A program made the translations under genes and the position numbers. From NCBI GenBank assembly GCA_900472625.1, contig UCIT01000007.1, positions 1 through 64,000 of the forward strand: DNA of 64,000 nucleotides, written 5' to 3'. How positions within the stretch are numbered: position 1 is the first letter of the stretch; every line of letters begins with the position of its first letter. The DNA comes from Hyphomicrobiales bacterium (lineage in GTDB: Bacteria; Pseudomonadota; Alphaproteobacteria; Rhizobiales; Rhizobiaceae). A model generated the notes under the pieces. That model worked only from the letters and a program-made list of their open reading frames with translations, was not told the origin of the DNA and ran no database searches. Shown piece by piece: positions 44,098 through 53,781 of this stretch.

Positions 44098-45318
44098 ATG
44101 TCCCTTGCCTCGTCATCTGCTCTCGACACCAGAGAGCCATCGCTCGGAGCGCCCGGTCTTGGCTCGCTTCTGGTTCTCGTTCTCGGCACGCTGCTGCTCG
44201 GCTATTTCTACGGTCCGGCGCAAGGCGCGCTGTTTCTCGTCGGCGGGGCACTCGGTATCGCGCTCTACCATGCCGCCTTCGGCTTCACCTCGGCCTGGCG
44301 CGTCTTCATCATGGACGGGCGCGGGCGCGGACTGCGCGTGCAGATGATCCTGCTTGCCATCGCCGTCGTGCTGTTCTTCCCGTTTCTCGCCAGCGGCTCG
44401 CTGTTCGGCCATGAGGTGAAGGGTTCGGTATCGCCGGCCGGTATCGGCGTCATCGTCGGCGCCTTCATGTTCGGCATCGGGATGCAGCTTGGCGGCGGTT
44501 GCGCGTCGGGCACGCTGTTTACCGCCGGCGGCGGCAATGCCCGCATGCTGGTGACGCTGCTGTTCTTCATCATCGGCTCAGTGCTCGGCACCGTCAATTT
44601 CGACTGGTGGGTGAGCCTGCCGTCGCTGCCACCGACCTCGCTTGTCACAAGCTTTGGCGCTACCGGCGGGATCGCGGTGTCGCTGATCATCTTCGCGGTC
44701 ATCGCGGGCCTGACCATCCTGGTCGAGAAGCGCTGGCATGGATCGCTGGAGACGGAAGCACCCTCGCCGCGCCATGGCCTTGCGCGCCTGACGCGCGGCC
44801 CATGGCCGCTGCTGCTTGGCGCCGTGGCGCTGGCACTGCTCAACTTCGCGACGCTGTCGATCGCCGGCCGCCCCTGGGGCATCACCTCTGCCTTCGCACT
44901 TTGGGGCGCCAAGGGCGCGCAGCTGATCGGCATCGACCCGACGGCCTGGGCCTACTGGCAGACGCCTGGCAATGCCAAGGCGCTGGCCGAGAGTGTCTTC
45001 GCCGACATCACTTCGGTCATGGACTTCGGCATCATCGCCGGTGCGATGCTGGCCTCTTCGCTGGCTGGTCGGTTCGCGCCAAGCCTCGATATTCCGCTGC
45101 GCTCGGTGCTGGCGGCAGTTATCGGCGGCCTGCTGCTCGGCTACGGCGCGCGGATCGCCTACGGCTGCAATATCGGCGCCTATTTCTCCGGCATAGCCTC
45201 GGGCAGCCTGCATGGCTATCTCTGGGCCGTAGCGGCGTTTGCGGGCAACGTCATCGGCGTGCGCCTGCGGCCGTGGTTCTTCTTCGAGAAGAAGATTCTT
45301 CTGCGCAACGACGGTTAA
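44098..45318 (+). CDS. YeeE/YedE family sulfur-compound transporter
   Basis: The 406-residue membrane protein has about nine helices. The two conserved cysteine-bearing repeats of the TsuA/YeeE thiosulfate importers are 'FGIGMQLGGGCASGTLFTAGGGN' and 'LLLGYGARIAYGCNIGAYFSGIASGSLHGYLW'. In characterised relatives these cysteines hand thiosulfate through the pore. Whether the substrate here is thiosulfate or selenium/sulfur carriers is not certain. It is a single gene with an aggaaa ribosome site, convergent with gluconokinase, whose stop overlaps it by a few bases. Confidence 0.88.
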   Translation: MSLASSSALDTREPSLGAPGLGSLLVLVLGTLLLGYFYGPAQGALFLVGGALGIALYHAAFGFTSAWRVFIMDGRGRGLRVQMILLAIAVVLFFPFLASGSLFGHEVKGSVSPAGIGVIVGAFMFGIGMQLGGGCASGTLFTAGGGNARMLVTLLFFIIGSVLGTVNFDWWVSLPSLPPTSLVTSFGATGGIAVSLIIFAVIAGLTILVEKRWHGSLETEAPSPRHGLARLTRGPWPLLLGAVALALLNFATLSIAGRPWGITSAFALWGAKGAQLIGIDPTAWAYWQTPGNAKALAESVFADITSVMDFGIIAGAMLASSLAGRFAPSLDIPLRSVLAAVIGGLLLGYGARIAYGCNIGAYFSGIASGSLHGYLWAVAAFAGNVIGVRLRPWFFFEKKILLRNDG

Positions 45319-45848
45319 GCAATACCCAAAGCAGCGAGATCGCGGAGCGCCGTCTTCGCGATCTCGTCGATCGTCCGGTCGATATCGACGGTGACGACGC
45401 CGGGTTCGCCGGTTGGAATTTCGAGGGTCGCCAGCTGGTTCTCGAGCAGCGAGAGCGGCATGAAGTGGCCTTTGCGGGCGCCCATGCGGGATGTCAGCAG
45501 CTCCTTCGAGCCGTGGAGATAAACGAAATGGAGATTGCCGTCGACCGAGGCGCGAAGCCGGTCGCGGTAAGTCTTTTTGAGCGCCGAGCAGGAAACGACG
45601 ATCCCCTCGCCGCGATCAAGCGCTGCCTTCATGGTACGGCCGATGATGTCGAGCCACGGCATGCGGTCTTCGTCGGTGAGCGGAATGCCTTTCGACATCT
45701 TCTCGACATTGGATGCAGGGTGCAGCGCATCGCCTTCCGCGAATTCGACGGAAAGTGCCTTGGCGACAGCCTCGCCGACCGACGACTTGCCGCAGCCGCT
45801 GACCCCCATGACGATGATGGCATGGGGGCGCGTGTTATGTGCTGACAT
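45315..45848 (-). CDS. gntK: gluconokinase
   Basis: GntK phosphorylates D-gluconate to 6-phosphogluconate. The 177-residue protein has the P-loop 'IVMGVSGCGKSSVGEAVAKAL', 'EFAEGDALHPASNVEKMSKGIPLTDEDRMPWLDII' (gluconate site) and 'VVSCSALKKTYRDRLRA', all typical of the GntK/IdnK family. The stop overlaps the end of the YeeE gene by 4 nt. It lies just upstream of the peptide ABC operon on the same strand, but with a 53-nt gap to the next stop, it may be transcribed separately. Confidence 0.93.
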   Translation of the reverse strand: MSAHNTRPHAIIVMGVSGCGKSSVGEAVAKALSVEFAEGDALHPASNVEKMSKGIPLTDEDRMPWLDIIGRTMKAALDRGEGIVVSCSALKKTYRDRLRASVDGNLHFVYLHGSKELLTSRMGARKGHFMPLSLLENQLATLEIPTGEPGVVTVDIDRTIDEIAKTALRDLAALGIA

Positions 45849-45901
45849 TGGTATGATTTCTCCTCACTTCGGCATGGTCCGCCGTGTCAGGAGACCCAAG
45901 G

Positions 45902-46738
45902 CTACGACGCGATGGCCGCATTCTTGCGGGCGAGACGGGCCCGGATGGTTTCGACATCGGCGCGCGGCGTCGCCGCGAACAATGTCTTGGTATAGCTGTG
46001 CTGCGGGTCGTTGAAAACCTGGTCTCGCGATCCGTATTCGACAGCCTCGCCGTAGTACATGACCATGACGTCGTCGGCCATGTAGCGGACGACCGAGAGG
46101 TCGTGGCTGATGAAGACGTAGGTCAGGTTCAGCTCGTCCTGCAGGTCGGCGAGCAGGTTGAGCACCTGCGCCTGCACCGACAGGTCGAGCGCGGAGACCG
46201 GCTCGTCGAGCACCAGAAGTCGCGGGTTGAGCATCAGCGCGCGGGCAATGGCGATGCGCTGGCGCTGACCGCCGGAGAACATGTGCGGATAGCGGTTGAA
46301 GTGAATCTCCTGCAGGCCAACCTTCTTCAGCATCGACATCGCCAGCGAGCGGCGCTCGGCCGCCGGCGTGTCGGTGTTGATGATCAGCGGCTCCATCAGG
46401 ATGTCGCCGATCTTTTTGCGCGGATTCAGCGAACCATAGGGGTTCTGGAAGACGATCTGCACCTTGCGGCGCATCTCCGGCGTCAGGTCACCGGCGGCGA
46501 TATCCACCTTCTTGCCGTCGATGAACAGCTCGCCGTCGCTGGCGGGATCAATCATGGTGATGATGCGCGCCAGCGTGGACTTGCCACAGCCACTTTCGCC
46601 GACGATCGCCAGCGTCTTGCCCTGCTCGACCTTGAAGTTCACGCCCTTGACGGCGTGGACGGTCTTTTCCTTCTTGAACAGGCCGCCCGGCAGAAAGTAG
46701 TTGCGGACGATGTTCTTGCCTTCGAGGACTGGCGTCAT
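45902..46738 (-). CDS. dppF: dipeptide ABC transporter ATP-binding protein DppF-like
   Basis: This is the second ATPase of a peptide/nickel-type importer, 278 residues. It has Walker A 'GESGCGKSTLARII', 'VFQNPYGSLNPRKKIGDILMEPL' (Q-loop), signature 'MFSGGQRQRIAIARALMLNPRLLVLDEPVSALD' and the C-terminal oligopeptide extension. It overlaps dppD by 4 nt and is the last gene of the operon. Confidence 0.92.
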   Translation of the reverse strand: MTPVLEGKNIVRNYFLPGGLFKKEKTVHAVKGVNFKVEQGKTLAIVGESGCGKSTLARIITMIDPASDGELFIDGKKVDIAAGDLTPEMRRKVQIVFQNPYGSLNPRKKIGDILMEPLIINTDTPAAERRSLAMSMLKKVGLQEIHFNRYPHMFSGGQRQRIAIARALMLNPRLLVLDEPVSALDLSVQAQVLNLLADLQDELNLTYVFISHDLSVVRYMADDVMVMYYGEAVEYGSRDQVFNDPQHSYTKTLFAATPRADVETIRARLARKNAAIAS

Positions 46739-47583
46739 TGGGCCGCTCCCTCACTCGTCTGTTTGAAGATTTCTCCGATGGTCGGCAGGCGGTCGCCGGT
46801 GGCGTTATCGGGCAGAGCCGCGAGCAGCGCGCGGGTGTAATCGCTTTTCGGCGATTCGAAGAGGGAGAGCACGTCGGCCTCCTCCATCTTGCGGCCCTTG
46901 TACTGGACGATGACGCGATCGGCGGTTTCGGCCACCACGCCCATGTTGTGGGTGATCATGATCAGGCCCATGCCATGCTCGACCTGCAGACGCATCAGGA
47001 GATCGAGGATCTGCTTCTGGATGGTGACGTCAAGCGCGGTGGTCGGCTCGTCGGCAATAAGAAGCTTCGGATTGCAGGCAATCGCGATCGCGATCATCAC
47101 GCGCTGGCACTGGCCGCCCGACATCTGGTGCGGAAAGTGGCCAAGACGCTCGGCGGGGTTCGGGATGCCGACGGCCTCGAACAGTTCGATGGCGCGCTTG
47201 CGGCGCTCGGCCTTGTTCATGCCGAGATGGATGCGCAGCACCTCCTCGATCTGGAAGCCGACGGTGAAGCACGGGTTGAGGCTGGCGATCGGCTCCTGGA
47301 AGATCATCGACATGTCCTTGCCGATGATGTCGCGCCGCTGGCTGCCCGACATGCCGAGCAGGTTGCGGCCGTCGAAGATCAGCTTGTCGGCGGTGACCTT
47401 CGCCGTCCAAGGCAGAAGGCCCATGGCGGCGAGCATGGAGACGGACTTGCCGGAGCCGGATTCGCCGACGATCGCCAGCACTTCGCCGGCATCGACCTTC
47501 ATCGACACGCCATCGACGGCGCGGAAGGTGCCGGTCGAGGTCTGGAACTCGACGACGAGATTTTCGATTTCGAGAAGTGCCAT
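46735..47583 (-). CDS. dppD: dipeptide ABC transporter ATP-binding protein DppD-like
   Basis: The first ATPase of the importer is 282 residues long. It shows Walker A 'GESGSGKSVSMLAAMGLL', 'IFQEPIASLNPCFTVGFQIEEVL', signature 'MSGGQCQRVMIAIAIACNPKLLIADEPTTALD' and 'ITHNMGVVAETADRVIVQYKGRKME'. The C-terminal oligopeptide/dipeptide transporter extension follows ('SDYTRALLAALPDN'). It starts 1 nt after the dppC stop and overlaps dppF. Confidence 0.92.
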   Translation of the reverse strand: MALLEIENLVVEFQTSTGTFRAVDGVSMKVDAGEVLAIVGESGSGKSVSMLAAMGLLPWTAKVTADKLIFDGRNLLGMSGSQRRDIIGKDMSMIFQEPIASLNPCFTVGFQIEEVLRIHLGMNKAERRKRAIELFEAVGIPNPAERLGHFPHQMSGGQCQRVMIAIAIACNPKLLIADEPTTALDVTIQKQILDLLMRLQVEHGMGLIMITHNMGVVAETADRVIVQYKGRKMEEADVLSLFESPKSDYTRALLAALPDNATGDRLPTIGEIFKQTSEGAAQ

Positions 47584-47584
47584 A

Positions 47585-48472
47585 TCAGGACCTCTTCAGT
47601 TTAGGATCGAGCGCATCACGCAGACCGTCGCCCATCAGATTGATGGCGAGAACGGTGATGAGGATGCACAGGCCCGGGAAAGTAACGAGCGACGGCGAGC
47701 TCTGGAAGAACTCGCGGGCGTCGGCGAGCATCGTGCCCCATTCGGCTGTCGGCGGCTGGGCGCCCATGCCGAGGAAGCCGAGGGCGGCCGCGTCGAGGAT
47801 TGCCGCCGAGAAGGCGAGCGTCGCCTGAACGATCAGCGGCGCCAGGCAATTCGGCAGAATGGTCTTGAACATCAGACGCAGCGTGCCGGCGCCGGCGACG
47901 CGGGAAGCGACGACGTATTCCTTCTCGCGCTCGCTGATGACGGCGGCGCGGGTCAGGCGGACGAAGTGCGGCTGATTGACGATCGAGATGGCGATCATGG
48001 CGTTCAGCAGGCCCGGTCCAAGGACAGCGACCAGCACGAGGGCCAGCAGCAGCGACGGGAAGGCCAGGATGATATCCATGACGCGCATGATGATCGTGTC
48101 GGTGCGACCGCGGAAATAACCGGCGATCAGGCCGAGCAGCACGCCGGCGACGGCCGACAGAGAGGCGACGACGAGGCCGATGAACAGCGAGAAGCGGGTG
48201 CCGTAGATCAGGCGGGACAGCATGTCGCGGCCGACCGCGTCGGTGCCGAGCAGATAGGCGCTGTTGCCCGCTTCCGACCATGACGGCGGCAGGCGCTGGA
48301 TGCCGGACGGGATGTTCGGATCATAGGGTGCCACGATCGGCGCGAAGATCGCCAGCAGCAGGACGAAGACAAAGACGACGAGGCCGATGACCGCGCCCTT
48401 GTTTCGCGAGAAGTAGTACCAGAACTCCGACAGGCCGGAGGGCTGGGCAGACGTTGTATTTGTCGTGCTCAT
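47585..48472 (-). CDS. dppC: dipeptide ABC transporter permease DppC-like
   Basis: This inner-membrane permease of 295 residues has an N-terminal cytoplasmic stretch, then 'NKGAVIGLVVFVFVLLLAIFAPIVAPYDPN', the OppC N-domain. The coupling-helix EAA-type motif is 'YVVASRVAGAGTLRLMFKTILPNCLAPLIVQ'. The 'AAILDAAALGFLGMGAQPPTAEWGTML' segment is highly diagnostic of DppC/OppC. It follows dppB after 10 nt. Confidence 0.92.
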   Translation of the reverse strand: MSTTNTTSAQPSGLSEFWYYFSRNKGAVIGLVVFVFVLLLAIFAPIVAPYDPNIPSGIQRLPPSWSEAGNSAYLLGTDAVGRDMLSRLIYGTRFSLFIGLVVASLSAVAGVLLGLIAGYFRGRTDTIIMRVMDIILAFPSLLLALVLVAVLGPGLLNAMIAISIVNQPHFVRLTRAAVISEREKEYVVASRVAGAGTLRLMFKTILPNCLAPLIVQATLAFSAAILDAAALGFLGMGAQPPTAEWGTMLADAREFFQSSPSLVTFPGLCILITVLAINLMGDGLRDALDPKLKRS

Positions 48473-48482
48473 GGGGCCGCTC

Positions 48483-49487
48483 CTAGTGTCTGATGCGTGG
48501 GTTGATGAGACCGTACATGAGATCGACGATCAGGTTGACGAGCATGATGATGGCCGCGATCAGGAGCAGGCCGCCCTGCACCACGGTGTAGTCACGCTTG
48601 AACACCGCATCGACCATCCACTTGCCGATACCCGGCCAGGAGAAGATGGTTTCCGTCAGGATCGCGCCGCCGAGCAGCACGCCGACCTGCAGGCCGATCG
48701 AGGTGACAACAGGGATCATGGCGTTGCGCAGCGCATGGACGCCGACGACGCGCAAGGGTGCGAGACCCTTGGAGCGGGCGGTGCGGACGTAATCCTCGCC
48801 CAGCACTTCCAGCATGGCGGAGCGCGTCTGGCGGGCGATGACGGCGAGCGGGATGGTGCCGAGAACGATGGTCGGCAGGATCAGCGACTGGAAGGCCGAC
48901 TTGAAGGCGCCGGCCTGGCCGGAGATGATGCTGTCGATCAGCATGAAGCCGGTGACCGGCTTGAAGAAGTACATCAGCGAGATACGACCGGACACGGGTG
49001 TCCAGTGCAGCGTATTGGAGAACAGCACGATGAGCAGCAGGCCCCACCAGAAGATTGGCATGGAATAGCCGACAAGGGCGACACCCATCACCCCCTGGTC
49101 GAACCAGGTCCCCCTCTTCACGGCGGCGAAGATGCCGGCCGGGATACCGAGGATGACGGCGAACAGCATGGCACAGATCGACAGTTCCAGCGTCGCCGGG
49201 AACAGCGAGGCGAACTCCTGCAGCACCGGGCGCTTGGTGACGATCGACGAGCCGAGGTCTCCCTGGACGAGATTGCCGAGGTAATCGAGATACTGCACGT
49301 AGACCGGCCGATCGAGGCCGAGGTCGTGCATGATTTCGGCGTGGCGTTCCGGCGCCATGACGCGCTCGCCCGACATCAGCATGACCGGATCTCCGGGCAG
49401 CAGGCGGATGAAGGCGAAGGCGATGATGGAAACACCAAGGAAGGTGGGGATCAGGACCGCAAGGCGCCCGATGAAAAATCGAAACAT
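48483..49487 (-). CDS. dppB: dipeptide ABC transporter permease DppB-like
   Basis: This permease of 334 residues starts 'MFRFFIGRLAVLIPTFLGVSIIAFAFIRLLPGDPVMLM', the DppB/OppB N-terminus. It carries the EAA motif 'YVRTARSKGLAPLRVVGVHALRNAMIPVVTSIGLQVGVLLGGAILTETIFSWPGIG'. About six membrane helices are present. It lies 89 nt downstream of the binding-protein gene on the same strand. Confidence 0.92.
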   Translation of the reverse strand: MFRFFIGRLAVLIPTFLGVSIIAFAFIRLLPGDPVMLMSGERVMAPERHAEIMHDLGLDRPVYVQYLDYLGNLVQGDLGSSIVTKRPVLQEFASLFPATLELSICAMLFAVILGIPAGIFAAVKRGTWFDQGVMGVALVGYSMPIFWWGLLLIVLFSNTLHWTPVSGRISLMYFFKPVTGFMLIDSIISGQAGAFKSAFQSLILPTIVLGTIPLAVIARQTRSAMLEVLGEDYVRTARSKGLAPLRVVGVHALRNAMIPVVTSIGLQVGVLLGGAILTETIFSWPGIGKWMVDAVFKRDYTVVQGGLLLIAAIIMLVNLIVDLMYGLINPRIRH

Positions 49488-49576
49488 ATCATATGTCCAT
49501 ATTAGTCCGGCGGTCAGGTATCACTCCTGACCGCCGGCCACGCCCGGTCTTGCCGGGCATCTTTGCATAGATTTGC

Positions 49577-51172
49577 TTATTCGGCGATATCAACGCCATC
49601 GAAGCGGTGAACGCCGACCGGATCCTGCACGTAGCCGGAAACCTTGGCGCTCATCGGAACGAATTCCGTCGAGTGGTCGATGGTTGCCCAAGGCGCTTCC
49701 TTCTTGAAGACGACCTGTGCTTCTTCGTAGAGCTTGGTGCGCTCTGCAACATCAGCGGTCTTCTTGGCCTTCTTCACGAGGGCGTCGAATTCCTTGTTGC
49801 ACCACTGTGCACGGTTATTGCCGCCAACGGCTTCGCAGCCAAGCAGCGTGTCGAGGAAGTTGTCCGGATCGCCATTGTCACCCGTCCAGCCCAGGATCGC
49901 GGCGCCATCGCGCTTGACGTCCTTGGAGAGCTTCAGGTATTCAGCCCATTCGTGGGTGACGATCTCGACCTTGACGCCAACCTTGGCAAGGTCAGCCTGC
50001 ATCAGCTCGGCGGCGCGACGGGCGTTGAGCATATACGGACGCGAAACCGGCATCGCCCAGATCTTCATCGACAGATCCTTGACGCCAGCGGCTTCGAGAG
50101 CCTTCTTGGCTTCGTCGGGGCTGTAGGCATCGTCCTTGACGGCGTCGTTGTAGGACCACATCGTCGGCGGGATCGGGTTCTTGGCAACCTGGCCGGCGCC
50201 CTGGAACACGGCGTCGACGATCGCCTGCTTGTTGATCGCCATGTTGAGTGCCTTGCGCACTTCAGGCTTGTCGAACGGCGCCTGCTGGGTGTTGTAGGCG
50301 AGGTACGAGACGTTCAGGCCCGGCTGTTCCAGAACCTTGAGGCTCGAGTCGGCCTTCAGATCCTTGACGTCGGCTGCGTTCGGGTAAGGCATGATGTGGC
50401 ATTCGCCGGCCTTGAGCTTCTGAGCGCGAACAGATGCGTCAGGGGTGATCGCGAAGACGAGATCGTCGATCTTTTCCTTGCCCTTGTAGTAGCTTTCGTT
50501 GGCCTTGTAGCGGATGACGGCATCCGGCTGGTAGGCGACGAAGGTGAACGGACCGGTGCCGAGTGGCATCTGGTTCATCTGCTCCATCTTGCCATCGGCC
50601 TGCAGCTTGTCGGCATATTCCTTCGAGACGACGGACGCGAAGTCCATTGCGAGGTCAGCGAGGAACGGTGCTTCCGGATGGTTGAGCGTGAACTTGACGG
50701 TGAGGTCATCGACCTTCTCGACCGACTTGATCAGCTCGGGGAAGCCCATGCCGGCCGCGTATTCGTAGGAAACGCCGGCGACGTACTTGGCCCAGGGGCT
50801 GTCGGCCTTCAGCTGACGCTCGAACGAGAAGACGACGTCGTCAGCGTTGAGGTCGCGGGTCGGCGTGAAGAAGTCGGTGGTCTGGTACTTGACGCCCGGA
50901 TGCAGCTTGAACGTATAGGTCAGGCCATCGTCGGAAACGGTCCAGCTGTCGGCAAGGCCGGGCTCGACTTCGGTCTTGCCATGCTTGAACTCGACCAGAC
51001 GGCTGTAGACGGTACGCGAGGATGCGTCGAAGGTGGTGCCTGCCGTGTAGATTGCAGGATCGAAGCCTTCCGGCGATCCTTCCGAGCAATATACCAGCGT
51101 CTTCGACCAGGCCGTCGATGCCATGGCAGAAGCCAAGACGGTCGCTGCCAGAAGGACAGAGATCTTTTTCAT
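49577..51172 (-). CDS. dppA: dipeptide ABC transporter periplasmic binding protein DppA-like
   Basis: The 531-residue periplasmic protein has a signal peptide (MKKISVLLAATVLASAMASTAWS, about 1-23). The family 5 (SBP_bac_5) sequence follows: 'LVYCSEGSPEGFDPAIYTAGTTFDASSRTVYSRLVEF', 'YTFKLHPGVKYQTTDFFTPTRDLNADDVVFSFER' and 'WTGDNGDPDNFLDTLLGCEAVGGNN'. It resembles DppA closely, so dipeptides (possibly also heme or aminolevulinate) are likely ligands. It is the first gene of the dpp operon and has a palindrome 108 nt upstream. Confidence 0.93.
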   Translation of the reverse strand: MKKISVLLAATVLASAMASTAWSKTLVYCSEGSPEGFDPAIYTAGTTFDASSRTVYSRLVEFKHGKTEVEPGLADSWTVSDDGLTYTFKLHPGVKYQTTDFFTPTRDLNADDVVFSFERQLKADSPWAKYVAGVSYEYAAGMGFPELIKSVEKVDDLTVKFTLNHPEAPFLADLAMDFASVVSKEYADKLQADGKMEQMNQMPLGTGPFTFVAYQPDAVIRYKANESYYKGKEKIDDLVFAITPDASVRAQKLKAGECHIMPYPNAADVKDLKADSSLKVLEQPGLNVSYLAYNTQQAPFDKPEVRKALNMAINKQAIVDAVFQGAGQVAKNPIPPTMWSYNDAVKDDAYSPDEAKKALEAAGVKDLSMKIWAMPVSRPYMLNARRAAELMQADLAKVGVKVEIVTHEWAEYLKLSKDVKRDGAAILGWTGDNGDPDNFLDTLLGCEAVGGNNRAQWCNKEFDALVKKAKKTADVAERTKLYEEAQVVFKKEAPWATIDHSTEFVPMSAKVSGYVQDPVGVHRFDGVDIAE

Positions 51173-51279
51173 GATTTCGTTTCCCAGGTTTGTTCTTTTA
51201 TAAGTTTTTCTGATCCCAGAGCGCTCCTCCGGATCGAGCGCCGATGGAACGATATTTGTTTGCTGAAATCAACGACCGG

Positions 51280-51298
51280 GCCGGAAAATTTTTCCGGC
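51280..51298. promoter_or_regulatory. perfect palindrome upstream of dppA
   Basis: GCCGGAAAA (51280-51288) and TTTTCCGGC (51290-51298) flank one T, giving a 19-bp perfect palindrome 108-126 nt before the dppA start. It could be an operator or the base of an mRNA hairpin. Confidence 0.45.
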
Positions 51299-51458
51299 TG
51301 GACAACTTTAGTAATTTTACGTCGAAAACCCGTCAAATTTAGAAATATTCGCGCTGGATAACCCTTTTTTTGGTCATATTTAATGTGTTTCGGCGACGAA
51401 GGGGAACAGATACCCTGCCCTCAGAGCCCGTTTTGAGACCGGTTTCCGGAAACGAAAC

Positions 51459-51487
51459 AACCGCAGCCACCATGGGTGACTGCGGTT
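51459..51487 (-). terminator. rho-independent terminator downstream of rirA
   Basis: AACCGCAG and CTGCGGTT, with inner CCAC/GGTG pairing, form a long hairpin starting 23 nt after the rirA stop on the minus strand, followed by GTTTCGTTT. Confidence 0.75.
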
Positions 51488-51510
51488 GCGGATAAGAAGC
51501 GGTTGCTACT

Positions 51511-51993
51511 TTAGGCGGCCGGAGCGACGGCCCGTGGCTTGCCATGCTGATGATCGCCGGTAATGCCGAGCAGGAAGTTGATCTGCGGGCGCGCCTTGAC
51601 CAGATCGTCGATCGAATACTGTGACAGCACATCGAAGAACGCGTTGAGCGCCTTGCGCAGAGCGGAATTCAAACCGCAGCTGTCGACAAGCGGGCAATCG
51701 ACCTCGCCGTCGTCCTCGAAGCACTCCGCCATGGCGAAGCTGTCTTCGGTGACGCGCACGACGTCGAACAGGCTGATCTTGTCGGCAGGCTTGCCGAGGC
51801 GAACGCCGCCGTTGCGGCCACGCACGGTTTCAACAAGGCCGGCCTTGTTCAGAGGCTGCAGGATCTTGAACAGGAAAAGTTCGGAAACGCCGTAAGCCCT
51901 AGCAATTTCCGGGATTCGGCTGAGGCTGCCTTCATTGGCAGCGCAGTACATCAACATGCGAACCGCATAGTTGGTCTGTTTCGTCAAACGCAT
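51511..51993 (-). CDS. rirA: Rrf2 family iron-responsive regulator RirA
   Basis: RirA is the main iron-responsive repressor of rhizobia and senses iron through a [4Fe-4S] cluster. The 160-residue protein has the Rrf2 winged helix ('MRLTKQTNYAVRMLMYCAANEGSLSRIPEIARAYGVSELFLFKILQPLNKAGLVETVRGRNGGVRLG'). Three cluster cysteines (C91, C100 and C106) lie in 'AECFEDDGEVDCPLVDSCGLNS'. The sequence matches the RirA group closely, not IscR or NsrR. An upstream promoter with a palindrome over its -35 box suggests autoregulation. Confidence 0.93.
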   Translation of the reverse strand: MRLTKQTNYAVRMLMYCAANEGSLSRIPEIARAYGVSELFLFKILQPLNKAGLVETVRGRNGGVRLGKPADKISLFDVVRVTEDSFAMAECFEDDGEVDCPLVDSCGLNSALRKALNAFFDVLSQYSIDDLVKARPQINFLLGITGDHQHGKPRAVAPAA

Positions 51994-52026
51994 GCCGATC
52001 TCCAGAATCGTTCTCGTTAGGGTGCT

Positions 52027-52063
52027 TATATAGAGGCATTAGTAGTTTTGAACAATTCCAAAA
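52027..52063 (-). promoter_or_regulatory. rirA promoter with palindrome over the -35 box
   Basis: On the minus strand a -10 TATATA (52027-52032) and a -35 TTGTTC (52050-52055) are separated by 17 nt. An imperfect palindrome with TTTTG/CAAAA ends (52046-52063) covers the -35. It does not fit the TGA-N9-TCA iron-responsive box exactly, so the regulator is uncertain. Confidence 0.45.
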
Positions 52064-52115
52064 TACAGAAATATGAAAATTGGGGTCACCTTTTCGTCGG
52101 AGCCTTTATAGAACG

Positions 52116-52139
52116 AAAACGGGCCCCTTGTGGAGCCCG
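52116..52139 (-). terminator. rho-independent terminator of mmsA
   Basis: CGGGC-T-CC pairs with GG-G-GCCCG around a CACAA-type loop, followed on the minus strand by TTTTCGTT, about 25 nt after the mmsA stop. Confidence 0.75.
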
Positions 52140-52164
52140 CTTCCAATCACAGTTTTAAGACAGC

Positions 52165-53661
<1,497 letters not shown>

Positions 53662-53711
53662 GGGTGTTTCTCCTCTGGTTTTCTTGTCTGTGGTTGGTGG
53701 CGCACAATCGC

Positions 53712-53770
53712 ACTTCAATTTACACAAATCAATGAACAGGTATAAGCAACCGTTGTGCAAAAATTGAAGT
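53712..53770. promoter_or_regulatory. inverted repeat between mmsA and its LysR regulator
   Basis: ACTTCAATTT (53712-53721) and AAATTGAAGT (53761-53770) are perfect 10-bp inverted repeats 39 nt apart, and GCACAA/TTGTGC elements sit beside them. The whole set lies in the divergent promoter region once the regulator start is placed at 53782, and matches the spacing of LysR recognition and activation sites. Confidence 0.55.
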
Positions 53771-53781
53771 CGGAGGCCGAT

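Larger units (their letters stand above)
51173..51510. other. dppA leader and promoter region
   Basis: This 338-nt stretch upstream of dppA carries the palindrome at 51280-51298, an AT-rich promoter zone (51300-51375) and the terminator of rirA at 51459-51487. No gene is seen. Confidence 0.55.
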
